Assembly (NCBI GenBank): GCA_937874815.1
Contig: CALNBW010000268.1
Location: 1-8,282, forward strand
Direction: 5' to 3'
From: an uncultured Bacillota bacterium
Lineage (GTDB): Bacteria; Bacillota; UBA994; UBA5500
Length of the DNA: 8,282 nucleotides
Position numbers and translations under genes: made by a program. This document shows, piece by piece, positions 1-6,232 of the stretch. How positions within the stretch are numbered: position 1 is the stretch's first letter; each line of letters opens with the position of its first letter. The notes under the pieces were generated by a model, which saw only the letters and a list, made by a program, of their open reading frames with translations, was not told where the DNA came from and did no database searches.

Positions 1-853
1 ATTGGCATGCTGGGAGCGTTCATTCTGGCACTGCACCACAATGCCGGTCGGCTCGTGGGTAATACGCACCGCTGAGTCCGTTTTATTGACATGCTGCCCA
101 CCAGCGCCACCAGAACGATAGGTGTCAATGCGCAAGTCATCCGGCGAAATATGCACCTGTTCGTCGTTATCAATTTCGGGCATCGCATCGACAGAGGCAA
201 AGGTGGTGTGACGCCGGCCCGAGGAATCACAGGGTGCACTCCGCCCGGGGCGGTGCACCCCGTTTTCAGCACGCAAATAGCCGTAGGCTAGCGGGCCGCT
301 AACCAACAGGGTAGCATTCTTGATGCCAGCCTCGTCAGCGCCGACATAGTCTAGCATTTCCACGCGGTAGTCGTGGGCTTCTGCCCAGCGGGTATACATG
401 CGTAAAAGCATGGCTGCCCAATCTTGCGACTCGATGCCGCCAGCCCCGGTATGGATGCTGACAATGGCATTGCCTTGGTCATAGGGGCCGCACAGCAATA
501 CCCGCAGCTGCAGCGCGCTAACTGCTTTGGCCAAACCCTCATACTGCTGCTCTAACTCTGGCAGCAAATCGGGTTCGTCCTCGGCTTGCGCCATTGCTAG
601 TAAATCAAGGGTCTCGCTCGTCTGCTGCTCCAGGTTGCGCACTTGCGCCACCTGCTCCCGCAAGGCGCTTGCTTCGCTGAGTAGCCCTTGGGCTGCTTTC
701 TGGTCGCTCCAAAAGTCGGGTTCTTGTTGCAGCTTTTCAAGTTCCTCTAGGCGTGCCTGTTTTGCCGGCAGGTCAAAGAGAGTCCCTAATCTCAATTAGG
801 ATTTGCTGTTGTTCTTCTAGGTTTTTGCGCAATAAGGTTGCGTCTGCCAACAT
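1..853 (-). CDS. prfB: Peptide chain release factor 2 (RF2), partial, with programmed +1 frameshift
   Basis: RF2 releases the finished protein at UAA and UGA stops in the ribosomal A site. The gene starts at ATG 853-851 behind a strong AAGGAGGT site (861-868). Frame zero gives 26 codons (start MLADATLLRKN), then TGA at 775-773. The ribosome must slip +1 on CTT (778-776) and resume at GAC (774-772), after which the frame is open to the window edge. About 284 residues are visible; roughly 80 C-terminal ones lie outside. Visible landmarks are the coiled-coil N-terminal domain, NAIVSIHTGAGG near residue 140, and the catalytic GGQ at 251-253 followed by HVNKT, which matches the E. coli position. 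The codon-recognition tripeptide SPF, expected at 206-208, reads APC, and neighbouring residues 202-205 (PGRS) also depart from the usual LVRI. The rest is well conserved, so identity is secure while decoding function is uncertain. The gene follows secA, a common Bacillota order. Confidence 0.95.
232..260. repeat. Inverted repeat within prfB at the stop-recognition region
   Basis: GGGTGCAC (232-239) pairs with GTGCACCC (253-260). Inside that, CGCC (242-245) pairs with GGCG (249-252) around a CGG loop, leaving two unpaired bases at 240-241. The repeat overlaps codons 202-207 of RF2, exactly where the protein departs from family consensus. Restoring the usual residues I205 and S206 would break the outer 8-bp match. 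The palindrome is therefore linked to the anomalous codons, either as a template for mutation or as a cause of sequencing error. Confidence 0.8.
772..787 (-). promoter_or_regulatory. RF2 autoregulatory +1 frameshift site
   Basis: Read on the minus strand, an internal Shine-Dalgarno-like AGGGA (787-783) precedes the slippery CTT TGA C (778-772), in the same codon register as the E. coli prfB site, where AGG is the third codon before CTT. When RF2 is scarce the ribosome pauses at UGA and slips +1, producing full-length RF2. This is a known feedback device. The clean open frame before and after the site supports recoding rather than a sequencing error. Confidence 0.93.
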
Positions 854-874
854 CGTTAAGACCTCCTTTGGAGC

Positions 875-899
875 GGGCGAGATAGGATCTCGCCCCTAC
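875..899. repeat. Palindromic repeat unit in the secA-prfB gap (half element)
   Basis: GGGCGAGAT (875-883), loop AGG, ATCTCGCCC (887-895) make a perfect 9-bp stem, followed by the end motif CCCCTAC (893-899). The unit shares its stem length, 3-nt loop and CCCCTAC end with the units at 927-976, 5123-5171 and 6000-6024. It lies just upstream of the prfB ribosome-binding site on the transcribed strand, so it would form a hairpin in the prfB leader. Confidence 0.8.
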
Positions 900-926
900 G
901 GATACCCCGAACGTTATAATACACCT

Positions 927-976
927 GTAGGGGTCGGATCCTATCCGACCCGGGCGAAATAGGGTCTCGCCCCTAC
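927..976. repeat. Composite 50-bp palindromic repeat bounded by GTAGGGG / CCCCTAC
   Basis: The ends GTAGGGG (927-933) and CCCCTAC (970-976) are inverted copies. Inside are two hairpins: a perfect 9-bp stem at 931-939/943-951 with loop CCT, and an imperfect one at 952-972 with a 6-bp outer stem (952-957/967-972). The same architecture recurs at 5123-5171. The right end overlaps the last codons of secA and supplies its TAG stop (975-973). The 27 bp between this element and the unit at 875-899 is AT-richer, with TATTAT on the minus strand, and might hold a prfB promoter, but I see no convincing -35. Confidence 0.82.
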
Positions 977-3648
977 GAAACGTTGCGCCCGCAGCAACGT
1001 TTATATTTCTTGCCGCTGCCGCAAGGGCAAGGGTCGTTGCGCCCTATTTTGGCACTGCTGCTACGCGCAGGCTCGCCTGCCGGTTGCGGTGCCGTCGTGC
1101 GCGTGGGACGCGCCACGGCCCGTGCCCGCGGCGGTTGGTTAACCTGCACATGATAAATAAGGCGGGTCACGTCATGCTTAATCTCATTGACCATGAACTC
1201 AAACATATCATAGCCTTCCAGTTGGTATTCGACCAACGGATCTTTCTGCCCATAGGCCCGCAAGCCGATGCCGTCGCGTAGCTCGTCCATAGCATCCAGG
1301 TGCTGCATCCAACGCGTATCCACCACCCGCAGCACAACCACCCGTTCCACGTCACGCATCACATCGGCACCAATTTCTGCCTCGCGGTCAGCGTAGGCCT
1401 GCTTAGCAAAGTCTTCTACTGCCTCGGCTAAGCCATTGCGGGTGAGGTCTGCCCAGCTATCTAGATCAATTTCGGCGGCCGTAGGCATATATTCGCTCAA
1501 AGCCTGCTGCAGGGCAGCCAGATCCCACTCTTCGGGGTAGACGCGCTCTGGGGCATATTCATCGACCAGTTGAGCGATCACATCTTCCACCATCGCCTGC
1601 ACTGTTTCGCTCATGTCGCCACCAGTAAGCACCTCACGCCGCTGGGCATAGATCACTTCGCGCTGCTTGTTCAGCACATCATCATATTGTAAAACGTGCT
1701 TGCGGATATCAAAGTTCCGTGTTTCTACCCGCTTCTGCGCATTCTCAATAGCCTTAGTCAGCATGCCAGCTTCCAGCGGCATATCGTCCTCCACGCCGAG
1801 CCGATCCATCAAGCCCGAAACGGTGTCAGACCCAAAGAGGCGCATCAGGTCATCTTCTAAGGAAATAAAGAACTGGGAAGAGCCCGGGTCGCCCTGACGC
1901 CCGGCACGGCCGCGCAGCTGGTTATCAATGCGGCGTGATTCGTGCCGCTCGGTGCCTATTACATGCAGCCCTCCCGCGGCCAGAACCTGCTCGCGCTCTG
2001 CCGCACAGGCCTGCTCCATTTCGGTCAACACCTGCTGGTACAGGGCCCGTACCTTAGCAGCTTCTTCATCAGCTTCACCGTAATCAAGGGCGGCCACCAG
2101 TTGCTCATGGGGAATATCGCGCTTAGCCATTTCGGCCCGCGCCAAGAATTCGGGGTTACCACCCAGCAAAATATCGGTACCGCGGCCGGCCATGTTAGTG
2201 GAAATAGTTACGGCCCCAAAGCGACCGGCCTGAGCAATAATTTCCGCTTCCTTTTCATGGTACTTAGCATTCAGCACTTGGTGAGGCACGCCGCGCTTCT
2301 TGAGCAGGCTGCTCAGCACTTCCGATTTCTCAATAGAAATGGTACCCACCAATAGCGGCTGCCCCGTAGCATGACGCGCCACGATTTCTTCAACAACAGC
2401 CTCGAACTTGCCTTTTTCCGTTTTATATACGACATCGACCATGTCATCGCGAATCATGGGCTTGTTCGTGGGAATCACCAAGACATCAAGGCCATAGATA
2501 TGGCGCAACTCGTCCTCTTCCGTCATCGCGGTACCCGTCATACCTGCCAGCTTGTCATACATGCGGAAGTAGTTCTGGAAAGTGATACTCGCCAATGTCT
2601 GGCTTTCGCGCTCGATTTTTAGCCCTTCCTTAGCCTCGATAGCTTGATGCAGACCAGCGCTATAGCGGCGCCCAAACATTAGACGGCCAGTAAACTCATC
2701 GACAATGACGATCTGACCCTCGTGGACAACATAATCACGGTCACGTTTCATCAGGGCTTTGGCGCGAATGGCTTGGTTGAGGTAATGCGACAAATCATCA
2801 TTAGCGACATCATAAAGGTTCTCCACCCCCAGGGCCTGCTCTGCCTTGGCAATGGCTTGCGCTGTGGGGGCCACCTGCTTGGCTTTCTCGTCTACGGTAT
2901 AATCTTCTTCCTCGCGGAAGCGCGCCACCAGGGTGGCGAAACGATGGTAGAGGTCAGTCGACTGCTCGCCCTGCCCGGAGATAATCAGCGGAGTGCGGGC
3001 CTCGTCAATTAAGATACTATCTACCTCGTCCACGATGGCATAGTGTAGACCGCGCTGCACCAGCTGATCGGGCTGAATAGCCATGTTATCGCGCAGATAG
3101 TCGAAGCCGAGTTCGTTATTGGTAGCATAAGTGATATCGGCGCGGTAAGCCTGATGCCGCTCGGCAAAGCTCATGTCATGCAGAATGACCCCGACCGATA
3201 GCCCTAGAAAGCGATAAATCGGGCCCATCCACTCGGCGTGAAAACGAGCCAGGTAATCGTTGACAGTGACGATGTGCACGCCCTTACCCGCCAGAGCATT
3301 CAAATAGGCGGCTAAAGTGGCTACTAGGGTCTTGCCCTCACCGGTCTTCATCTCGGCAATACGCCCTTGATGCAAGGCAATACCACCGAGGATTTGCACA
3401 TCAAACAGGCGCTTGCCTACCGTGCGGCAACCGGCTTCGCGCACCACGGCATAAGCCTCGGGCAACAGATCTTCCAGTGTCGCGCCTTCTGCCAAACGCG
3501 CTTTGAACTCCGCCGTCTTGGCGCGGAGGGCTGCGTCACTAAGCGCCTGCATGTCCGGCTCCAGCTGGTTGACGATGGTCAGTGCCTTTTCCATACGCTT
3601 TAACCCTTTGCTGTTTTGATCGAACAGATTACGAAAGATGCCGAGCAA
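973..3648 (-). CDS. secA: Preprotein translocase ATPase SecA
   Basis: SecA is the cytosolic motor that drives secretory proteins through the SecYEG channel at the membrane using ATP. The 891 residues are close to the usual length for the family. Visible motifs: Walker A in EMKTGEGKT (99-107), the DEVD helicase box (207-210), IDEARTPLIISG (214-225), the preprotein cross-linking region after it, MTGTA (370-374), GRGTDILLGG (488-497), and GRAGRQGDPGSSQFF (580-594) in the second nucleotide-binding fold. The C-terminal zinc tail is intact, with Cys 874, 876, 885 and 886, so SecB-type or ribosome/lipid contacts through this tail are possible. The start is TTG 3648-3646 behind AGGTGAG with a 5-base spacer; its N-terminus MLGIFRNLFD matches the family. 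The TAG stop lies inside a palindromic repeat. One mild oddity is VNDYLARFHAEW (129-140), where RRD is more usual than RFH. The gap to the upstream gene is only 33 bp, suggesting cotranscription; prfB follows 119 bp downstream. Confidence 0.98.
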   Translation of the reverse strand: MLGIFRNLFDQNSKGLKRMEKALTIVNQLEPDMQALSDAALRAKTAEFKARLAEGATLEDLLPEAYAVVREAGCRTVGKRLFDVQILGGIALHQGRIAEMKTGEGKTLVATLAAYLNALAGKGVHIVTVNDYLARFHAEWMGPIYRFLGLSVGVILHDMSFAERHQAYRADITYATNNELGFDYLRDNMAIQPDQLVQRGLHYAIVDEVDSILIDEARTPLIISGQGEQSTDLYHRFATLVARFREEEDYTVDEKAKQVAPTAQAIAKAEQALGVENLYDVANDDLSHYLNQAIRAKALMKRDRDYVVHEGQIVIVDEFTGRLMFGRRYSAGLHQAIEAKEGLKIERESQTLASITFQNYFRMYDKLAGMTGTAMTEEDELRHIYGLDVLVIPTNKPMIRDDMVDVVYKTEKGKFEAVVEEIVARHATGQPLLVGTISIEKSEVLSSLLKKRGVPHQVLNAKYHEKEAEIIAQAGRFGAVTISTNMAGRGTDILLGGNPEFLARAEMAKRDIPHEQLVAALDYGEADEEAAKVRALYQQVLTEMEQACAAEREQVLAAGGLHVIGTERHESRRIDNQLRGRAGRQGDPGSSQFFISLEDDLMRLFGSDTVSGLMDRLGVEDDMPLEAGMLTKAIENAQKRVETRNFDIRKHVLQYDDVLNKQREVIYAQRREVLTGGDMSETVQAMVEDVIAQLVDEYAPERVYPEEWDLAALQQALSEYMPTAAEIDLDSWADLTRNGLAEAVEDFAKQAYADREAEIGADVMRDVERVVVLRVVDTRWMQHLDAMDELRDGIGLRAYGQKDPLVEYQLEGYDMFEFMVNEIKHDVTRLIYHVQVNQPPRARAVARPTRTTAPQPAGEPARSSSAKIGRNDPCPCGSGKKYKRCCGRNVS

Positions 3649-3681
3649 AATCGCTCACCTCGATTCATAAATTAAACATAA

Positions 3682-5052
3682 TTACCCTCGCGTGTATAAT
3701 ATATCCCCGGGGCGCAACACGGTTGAACCGGGCAACGGGGCCCCAAACCACTTCCCACCGCTTTGCACCCCGATTACTTCTCCTTCCAAACCACCGCTTA
3801 AGAATGCCTCGCGCAAACTGCGCCCGGCCCAGACATGTCCTAACTCTATCGTCTGGCTATTATAGGCTACCGGTAGCTGCACCTGCCCATCAGCAAAGCG
3901 CAGTGTATCTACTAATGACCACATGCTGCCAGCGACCAGCGAATGGCCCCCCAAAATAATGGGAATGGGAGCATTGAAGGCGGCCGCCGTCAATTCCTCC
4001 ACAAAAGGCTGCTGAATGCTATCCAGCCAGCCCAGGTCCGAAGCAAAGCGTTGCCCTTCTGAAAGACTGAGGCGAAAATGGGCAAAAATGATGCGAGTAT
4101 CAATGAAAGCAGCGTCGGCAATAGAACTAATATAGTCAATCAGCCCCTGGGGCGATAGCTGCTCCAATAAAAACGCTAACAGCGAATGCACTTCACCCCG
4201 CTCCGCCCGCCCCATAGCACGCATACCCCGCTCTTCCGAAATCACCCGTAAGTGTGAGCGGTAATACATCCCGATATGCTGCATCGTCCAGGGGTTTACC
4301 CGGCCGGCCAGAAAGATATGGCTTTCAGGCGACGCCAGATGGTTAAGCGCCTGCCGCAGGCGGGAGTTATCCCAGTTTAAGGCGGCAATAGCCTGCCGTG
4401 TATATGGCTCAACCCGCGGGGAAAGCGACATGACCAGTACGTCGCTGGGGGTATCAATATCAAAATGCACGCCTACCGAATGGGGTAAGAAAATCCGCTC
4501 TAAGCCCGCCCCCTGCCGCAGGCGCGTGGGCAAAATATTGTCGTTGTCCGGCAGGTCAATTTCATTGATAGCTTTAGCGGGAGTAAAGGCCACTATATCG
4601 GCCGATTGCGGATTATTGGTATAGACGACATTCTTGCGCAGGCGTAGATCGCGCGCCATTTGGCGGAACTCGTCGGCTGTCAGGAAAGGGCAAGAGGCAC
4701 CACCCATATAAATAACGCCATCAAGCTGGCCCTGATTAATCACGTACTGCAGGCAGCGGCCAAAATGGAAAGGAGATGCTTCCGGCACCACAACGGCCCC
4801 AAGGGCTGCCGCCGCCGTCGCTAATTCAGGATAGTTAGTAGATAGGTAAATCACATCTATTTCCGGGATATGGCGCAGCTTAGCGATAGCGTCTAAAGTC
4901 ATGCCTCGGCGCACGCTGACCATCTGTTGCTCAACGAGATCGGTAGGCTGCCCGCCTTCCAAAATAACGACGCCGACGCGCTCTCTATACATAGTGCTCA
5001 TCCTTTCCTGCTGCCCGCACTGGCCCTGATGCTGTTTTAAACAAAGCCCCAA
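3682..5052 (-). CDS. Unfamiliar protein: MobA-like nucleotidyltransferase fold plus RCK_C-like C-terminus
   Basis: I do not recognise this as a named gene. With the TTG start it has 456 residues. Residues 26-210 read like a MobA/CofC-type NTP-transferase (GT-A) fold: an N-terminal strand VGVVILEGG (26-34), a segment GVIYMGGASCPFLT (112-125) where related enzymes have the metal-binding GDxPLLT, and DIDTPSDVLVM (198-208), which resembles the C-terminal DIDTPEDL signature. The usual glycine-rich GxGxRM loop after the first strand is not obvious, so catalysis is doubtful. Residues 220-395 are of unknown type, with striking stretches ADAAFIDTRIIFAHF (312-326) and IILGGHSLVAGSMWSL (365-380). Residues 403-456 resemble an RCK_C/TrkA_C ligand-binding domain, ending LPGSTVLRPGDILYTRG. 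No signal peptide or membrane segment is evident, so it is probably cytosolic. Start choice is open: TTG 5052 has AAAGGAG 5 bases upstream, but ATG 5001 or 4992 behind AGGAAAGG (5009-5002) better fits where the fold begins. A role in nucleotide-linked sensing is inference only. Confidence 0.85.
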   Translation of the reverse strand: MGLCLKQHQGQCGQQERMSTMYRERVGVVILEGGQPTDLVEQQMVSVRRGMTLDAIAKLRHIPEIDVIYLSTNYPELATAAAALGAVVVPEASPFHFGRCLQYVINQGQLDGVIYMGGASCPFLTADEFRQMARDLRLRKNVVYTNNPQSADIVAFTPAKAINEIDLPDNDNILPTRLRQGAGLERIFLPHSVGVHFDIDTPSDVLVMSLSPRVEPYTRQAIAALNWDNSRLRQALNHLASPESHIFLAGRVNPWTMQHIGMYYRSHLRVISEERGMRAMGRAERGEVHSLLAFLLEQLSPQGLIDYISSIADAAFIDTRIIFAHFRLSLSEGQRFASDLGWLDSIQQPFVEELTAAAFNAPIPIILGGHSLVAGSMWSLVDTLRFADGQVQLPVAYNSQTIELGHVWAGRSLREAFLSGGLEGEVIGVQSGGKWFGAPLPGSTVLRPGDILYTRG

Positions 5053-5066
5053 TTTATCTCCTTTAG

Positions 5067-5096
5067 ATAGTATCAGACAAAGAGCTTAAGTGCTAA
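5067..5096 (-). promoter_or_regulatory. Weak candidate promoter for the 456-residue gene
   Basis: On the minus strand, TTAGCA (5096-5091) and TACTAT (5072-5067) are separated by 18 bases. If used, transcription would begin near 5060, inside the AAAGGAG site of the TTG start, which would favour translation from ATG 5001 or 4992. The match to sigma-A consensus is only moderate. Confidence 0.3.
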
Positions 5097-5122
5097 ACTC
5101 TATGGCGCTATTCTGCCATACG

Positions 5123-5171
5123 GTAGGGGGGATCCTATCCTGCCCTGGGCCGGACAGGGTCCGGCCCCTAC
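5123..5171. repeat. Composite 49-bp palindromic repeat, second full copy
   Basis: GTAGGGG (5123-5129) and CCCCTAC (5165-5171) bound two hairpins. The left one is degraded (GGAT-CCT-ATCC core at 5130-5140). The right one is a perfect 9-bp stem, GGGCCGGAC (5147-5155) with GTCCGGCCC (5159-5167) and loop AGG. It has the same plan as 927-976 and sits between the hpf terminator and the next gene. Confidence 0.82.
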
Positions 5172-5263
5172 AAGAGCATTGGTTATCCCTATAATTTTCG
5201 CCGCACAGGCAAACCACTCCTGCTTGCGCAGCAAACATTAACGCCGAAGGCGCTACTAAGGCA

Positions 5264-5293
5264 AACAGAGCCGGCCCTGCGGCCGGCTCTGTT
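5264..5293 (-). terminator. Intrinsic terminator of hpf
   Basis: A perfect 13-bp stem (5264-5276 with 5281-5293) closes on a 4-base loop. It begins 15 bases beyond the hpf stop codon. On the minus strand the stem ends GTT and is followed by a short T run (TTTGCC when the last stem bases are included). The stem is strong although the T tract is short. It should insulate hpf from the gene below. Confidence 0.8.
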
Positions 5294-5308
5294 AAAACTA
5301 TCCCTTGT

Positions 5309-5833
5309 TTAATTTTGAGGTTCTATCAGCCCGTAATTGCCGTCTTTGCGTTTGTAAACAACCGCAAACCGCTCGGTCTCGGCATTCATAAACACAAAGA
5401 AATCATGGTTAAGTAGGTTCATCTGCAAAACAGCTTCCTCTACCGGCATCGGCTTCATCGGGAATCGTTTGGAGCGTACAACCCGTGGCCCATCGTCTTC
5501 AAGAGTAGCAGGGCTGGCTGCCCCATTCTTGTAGCCATTAGTACGTAGGCGGCGCGAAATGCGGGTCCTGTAACGCTCGATTTGCTTTTCTAGCTTGTCG
5601 GCGACCAAATCAATAGAGGCGTACATGTCGGGGCTGGATTCCTCTCCACGCAGGATCAAACCGTCAACCATGGCAGTGACCTCTACTGTGTGGCGGTCCT
5701 TCTCAACCGTCAGCATCACTTGTGCTTCGACCGGCCGATCAAAGTACTTACCGAGCCGTTCGACCTTCTTGGTTGCATAGTCCCGCAGGGCATCAGTTAT
5801 CTGGATGTTCTTTCCCCTAACAGTGATCTGCAT
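5309..5833 (-). CDS. hpf: Ribosome hibernation promoting factor, long form
   Basis: Long HPF binds the 30S decoding region and pairs 70S ribosomes into inactive 100S dimers in stationary phase or stress. The 174 residues match the long family. The N-terminal domain (1 to about 100) starts MQITVRGKNIQITDAL and ends in a basic helix, KLEKQIERYRTRISRRLR (80-97). A linker of about 15 residues follows. The C-terminal dimerisation domain (about 117-174) has VVRSKRFPMKPMPVEEAVLQM and ends FAVVYKRKDGNYGLIEPQN. The start ATG 5833-5831 follows AAGGGAG (5848-5842) with an 8-base spacer. The gene appears monocistronic: a SigH-like promoter lies upstream at 5867-5896 and a strong hairpin terminator downstream. 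In B. subtilis the orthologue (yvyD/hpf) is under general-stress and SigH control and is near secA and prfB, as here. Confidence 0.97.
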   Translation of the reverse strand: MQITVRGKNIQITDALRDYATKKVERLGKYFDRPVEAQVMLTVEKDRHTVEVTAMVDGLILRGEESSPDMYASIDLVADKLEKQIERYRTRISRRLRTNGYKNGAASPATLEDDGPRVVRSKRFPMKPMPVEEAVLQMNLLNHDFFVFMNAETERFAVVYKRKDGNYGLIEPQN

Positions 5834-5866
5834 ACGACCAACTCCCTTCGCGGCTTTCTGTTAATA

Positions 5867-5896
5867 GTATTCTACAAGACCGCGTAAGAATCCTGT
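5867..5896 (-). promoter_or_regulatory. Candidate SigH-type promoter of hpf
   Basis: On the minus strand ACAGGATTC (5896-5888) and GTAGAATAC (5875-5867) are 12 bases apart. These fit the SigH consensus RnAGGAwww and RnnGAATww with one mismatch in each box, with suitable spacing. The -10 box ends about 33 bases upstream of the hpf start codon. No good sigma-A promoter is seen in the same stretch. SigH control of hpf is known in B. subtilis, so the match is biologically sensible, but it remains a sequence-only call. Confidence 0.5.
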
Positions 5897-5911
5897 TAGC
5901 CAAGCTAAATC

Positions 5912-5937
5912 TACACAAGTATCCATAATACTGTGTA
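5912..5937. repeat. Imperfect inverted repeat upstream of the hpf promoter
   Basis: TACACAAGTAT (5912-5922) and ATACTGTGTA (5928-5937) are inverted with one extra A on the left arm, around a CCATA centre. It lies about 15 bases upstream of the candidate -35, a position suited to an activator site. No regulator is recognised. Confidence 0.35.
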
Positions 5938-5956
5938 CAGGCGCCAAAATATTAAT

Positions 5957-5981
5957 GCCCCAGGGCTAAACACCCTGGGGC
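5957..5981 (-). terminator. Probable terminator of the cold-shock gene
   Basis: GCCCCAGGG (5957-5965) and CCCTGGGGC (5973-5981) form a perfect 9-bp stem around a 7-base loop, extendable by one T-A pair. On the minus strand it is followed by ATTAATATTTT, which is A/T-rich rather than a pure T run. It lies about 50 bases past the csp stop and upstream of the hpf promoter, separating the two genes. Confidence 0.65.
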
Positions 5982-5999
5982 AGAAGGCAAAAAGGCAAA

Positions 6000-6024
6000 G
6001 GGCACATTAACAATGCGCCCCTAC
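6000..6024. repeat. Palindromic repeat unit downstream of the cold-shock gene
   Basis: GGGCACATT (6000-6008), loop AAC, AATGCGCCC (6012-6020) form a 9-bp stem with one mismatch. The CCCCTAC end (6018-6024) matches the other copies. The unit ends 9 bases short of the csp stop codon. Stem sequence and loop differ from the other copies while the geometry and end are kept. Confidence 0.65.
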
Positions 6025-6033
6025 ATTATCAAC

Positions 6034-6231
6034 TTAGAGCTTGTTCACGTTAGCAGCCTGCGGACCACGCGGGCCGTCGACTACATCAAACTCAACCTGC
6101 TGGCCTTCATCGAGAGTCTTGAATCCTTCGCCTTGAATGGCGGAGAAGTGCACGAAAACATCTTCGTTGCCTTCCGAAGTGATGAAACCGTAGCCCTTCT
6201 TCTGGTTGAACCATTTTACAGTACCGATCAT
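6034..6231 (-). CDS. csp: Cold-shock protein (CspA/CspB family)
   Basis: This is a single-domain OB-fold RNA and ssDNA chaperone that melts secondary structure in mRNA, especially in the cold. Its 65 residues match the family. It starts MIGTVKWFNQKKGYGFI, with RNP1 KGYGFI (12-17) and RNP2 VFVHF (25-29), and the aromatic surface residues W7, F8, Y14, F16, F26, H28 and F29 are all present. The start ATG 6231-6229 follows AGGAGG (6248-6243) with an 11-base spacer, a little long. A good sigma-A promoter lies at 6279-6307, predicting a leader of about 41 bases. That leader contains a small GCGC hairpin at its 5' end and a hairpin covering the ribosome-binding site. Transcription probably ends at the 5957-5981 hairpin, so the gene seems monocistronic. 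The exact paralogue name (cspA to cspE) cannot be assigned. Confidence 0.97.
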   Translation of the reverse strand: MIGTVKWFNQKKGYGFITSEGNEDVFVHFSAIQGEGFKTLDEGQQVEFDVVDGPRGPQAANVNKL

Positions 6232-6232
6232 G

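Noticed and set aside
773..853. In-frame TGA early in prfB as a nonsense mutation or pseudogene
   Set aside because: The CTTTGAC site with upstream AGGGA matches the standard RF2 recoding site and the +1 frame continues as good RF2 sequence.
911..920. Perfect TATAAT on the plus strand between repeats
   Set aside because: No -35 box at proper spacing and no plus-strand gene downstream for kilobases.
875..976. CRISPR array suggested by repeated GC-rich units
   Set aside because: The units are palindromes with differing stems and irregular spacing, with no identical direct repeats or uniform spacers.
1942..2355. Plus-strand open frame of 137 codons opposite secA
   Set aside because: It lies wholly antisense to a well-conserved secA, has no ribosome-binding site of note and a composition typical of a shadow frame. 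The same holds for the other antisense frames in this gene.
5172..5263. Small RNA or tRNA in the gap below the hpf terminator
   Set aside because: Only a 5-bp hairpin (about 5241-5253) and a short TGCT/AGCA palindrome are seen; no cloverleaf, promoter or further terminator.
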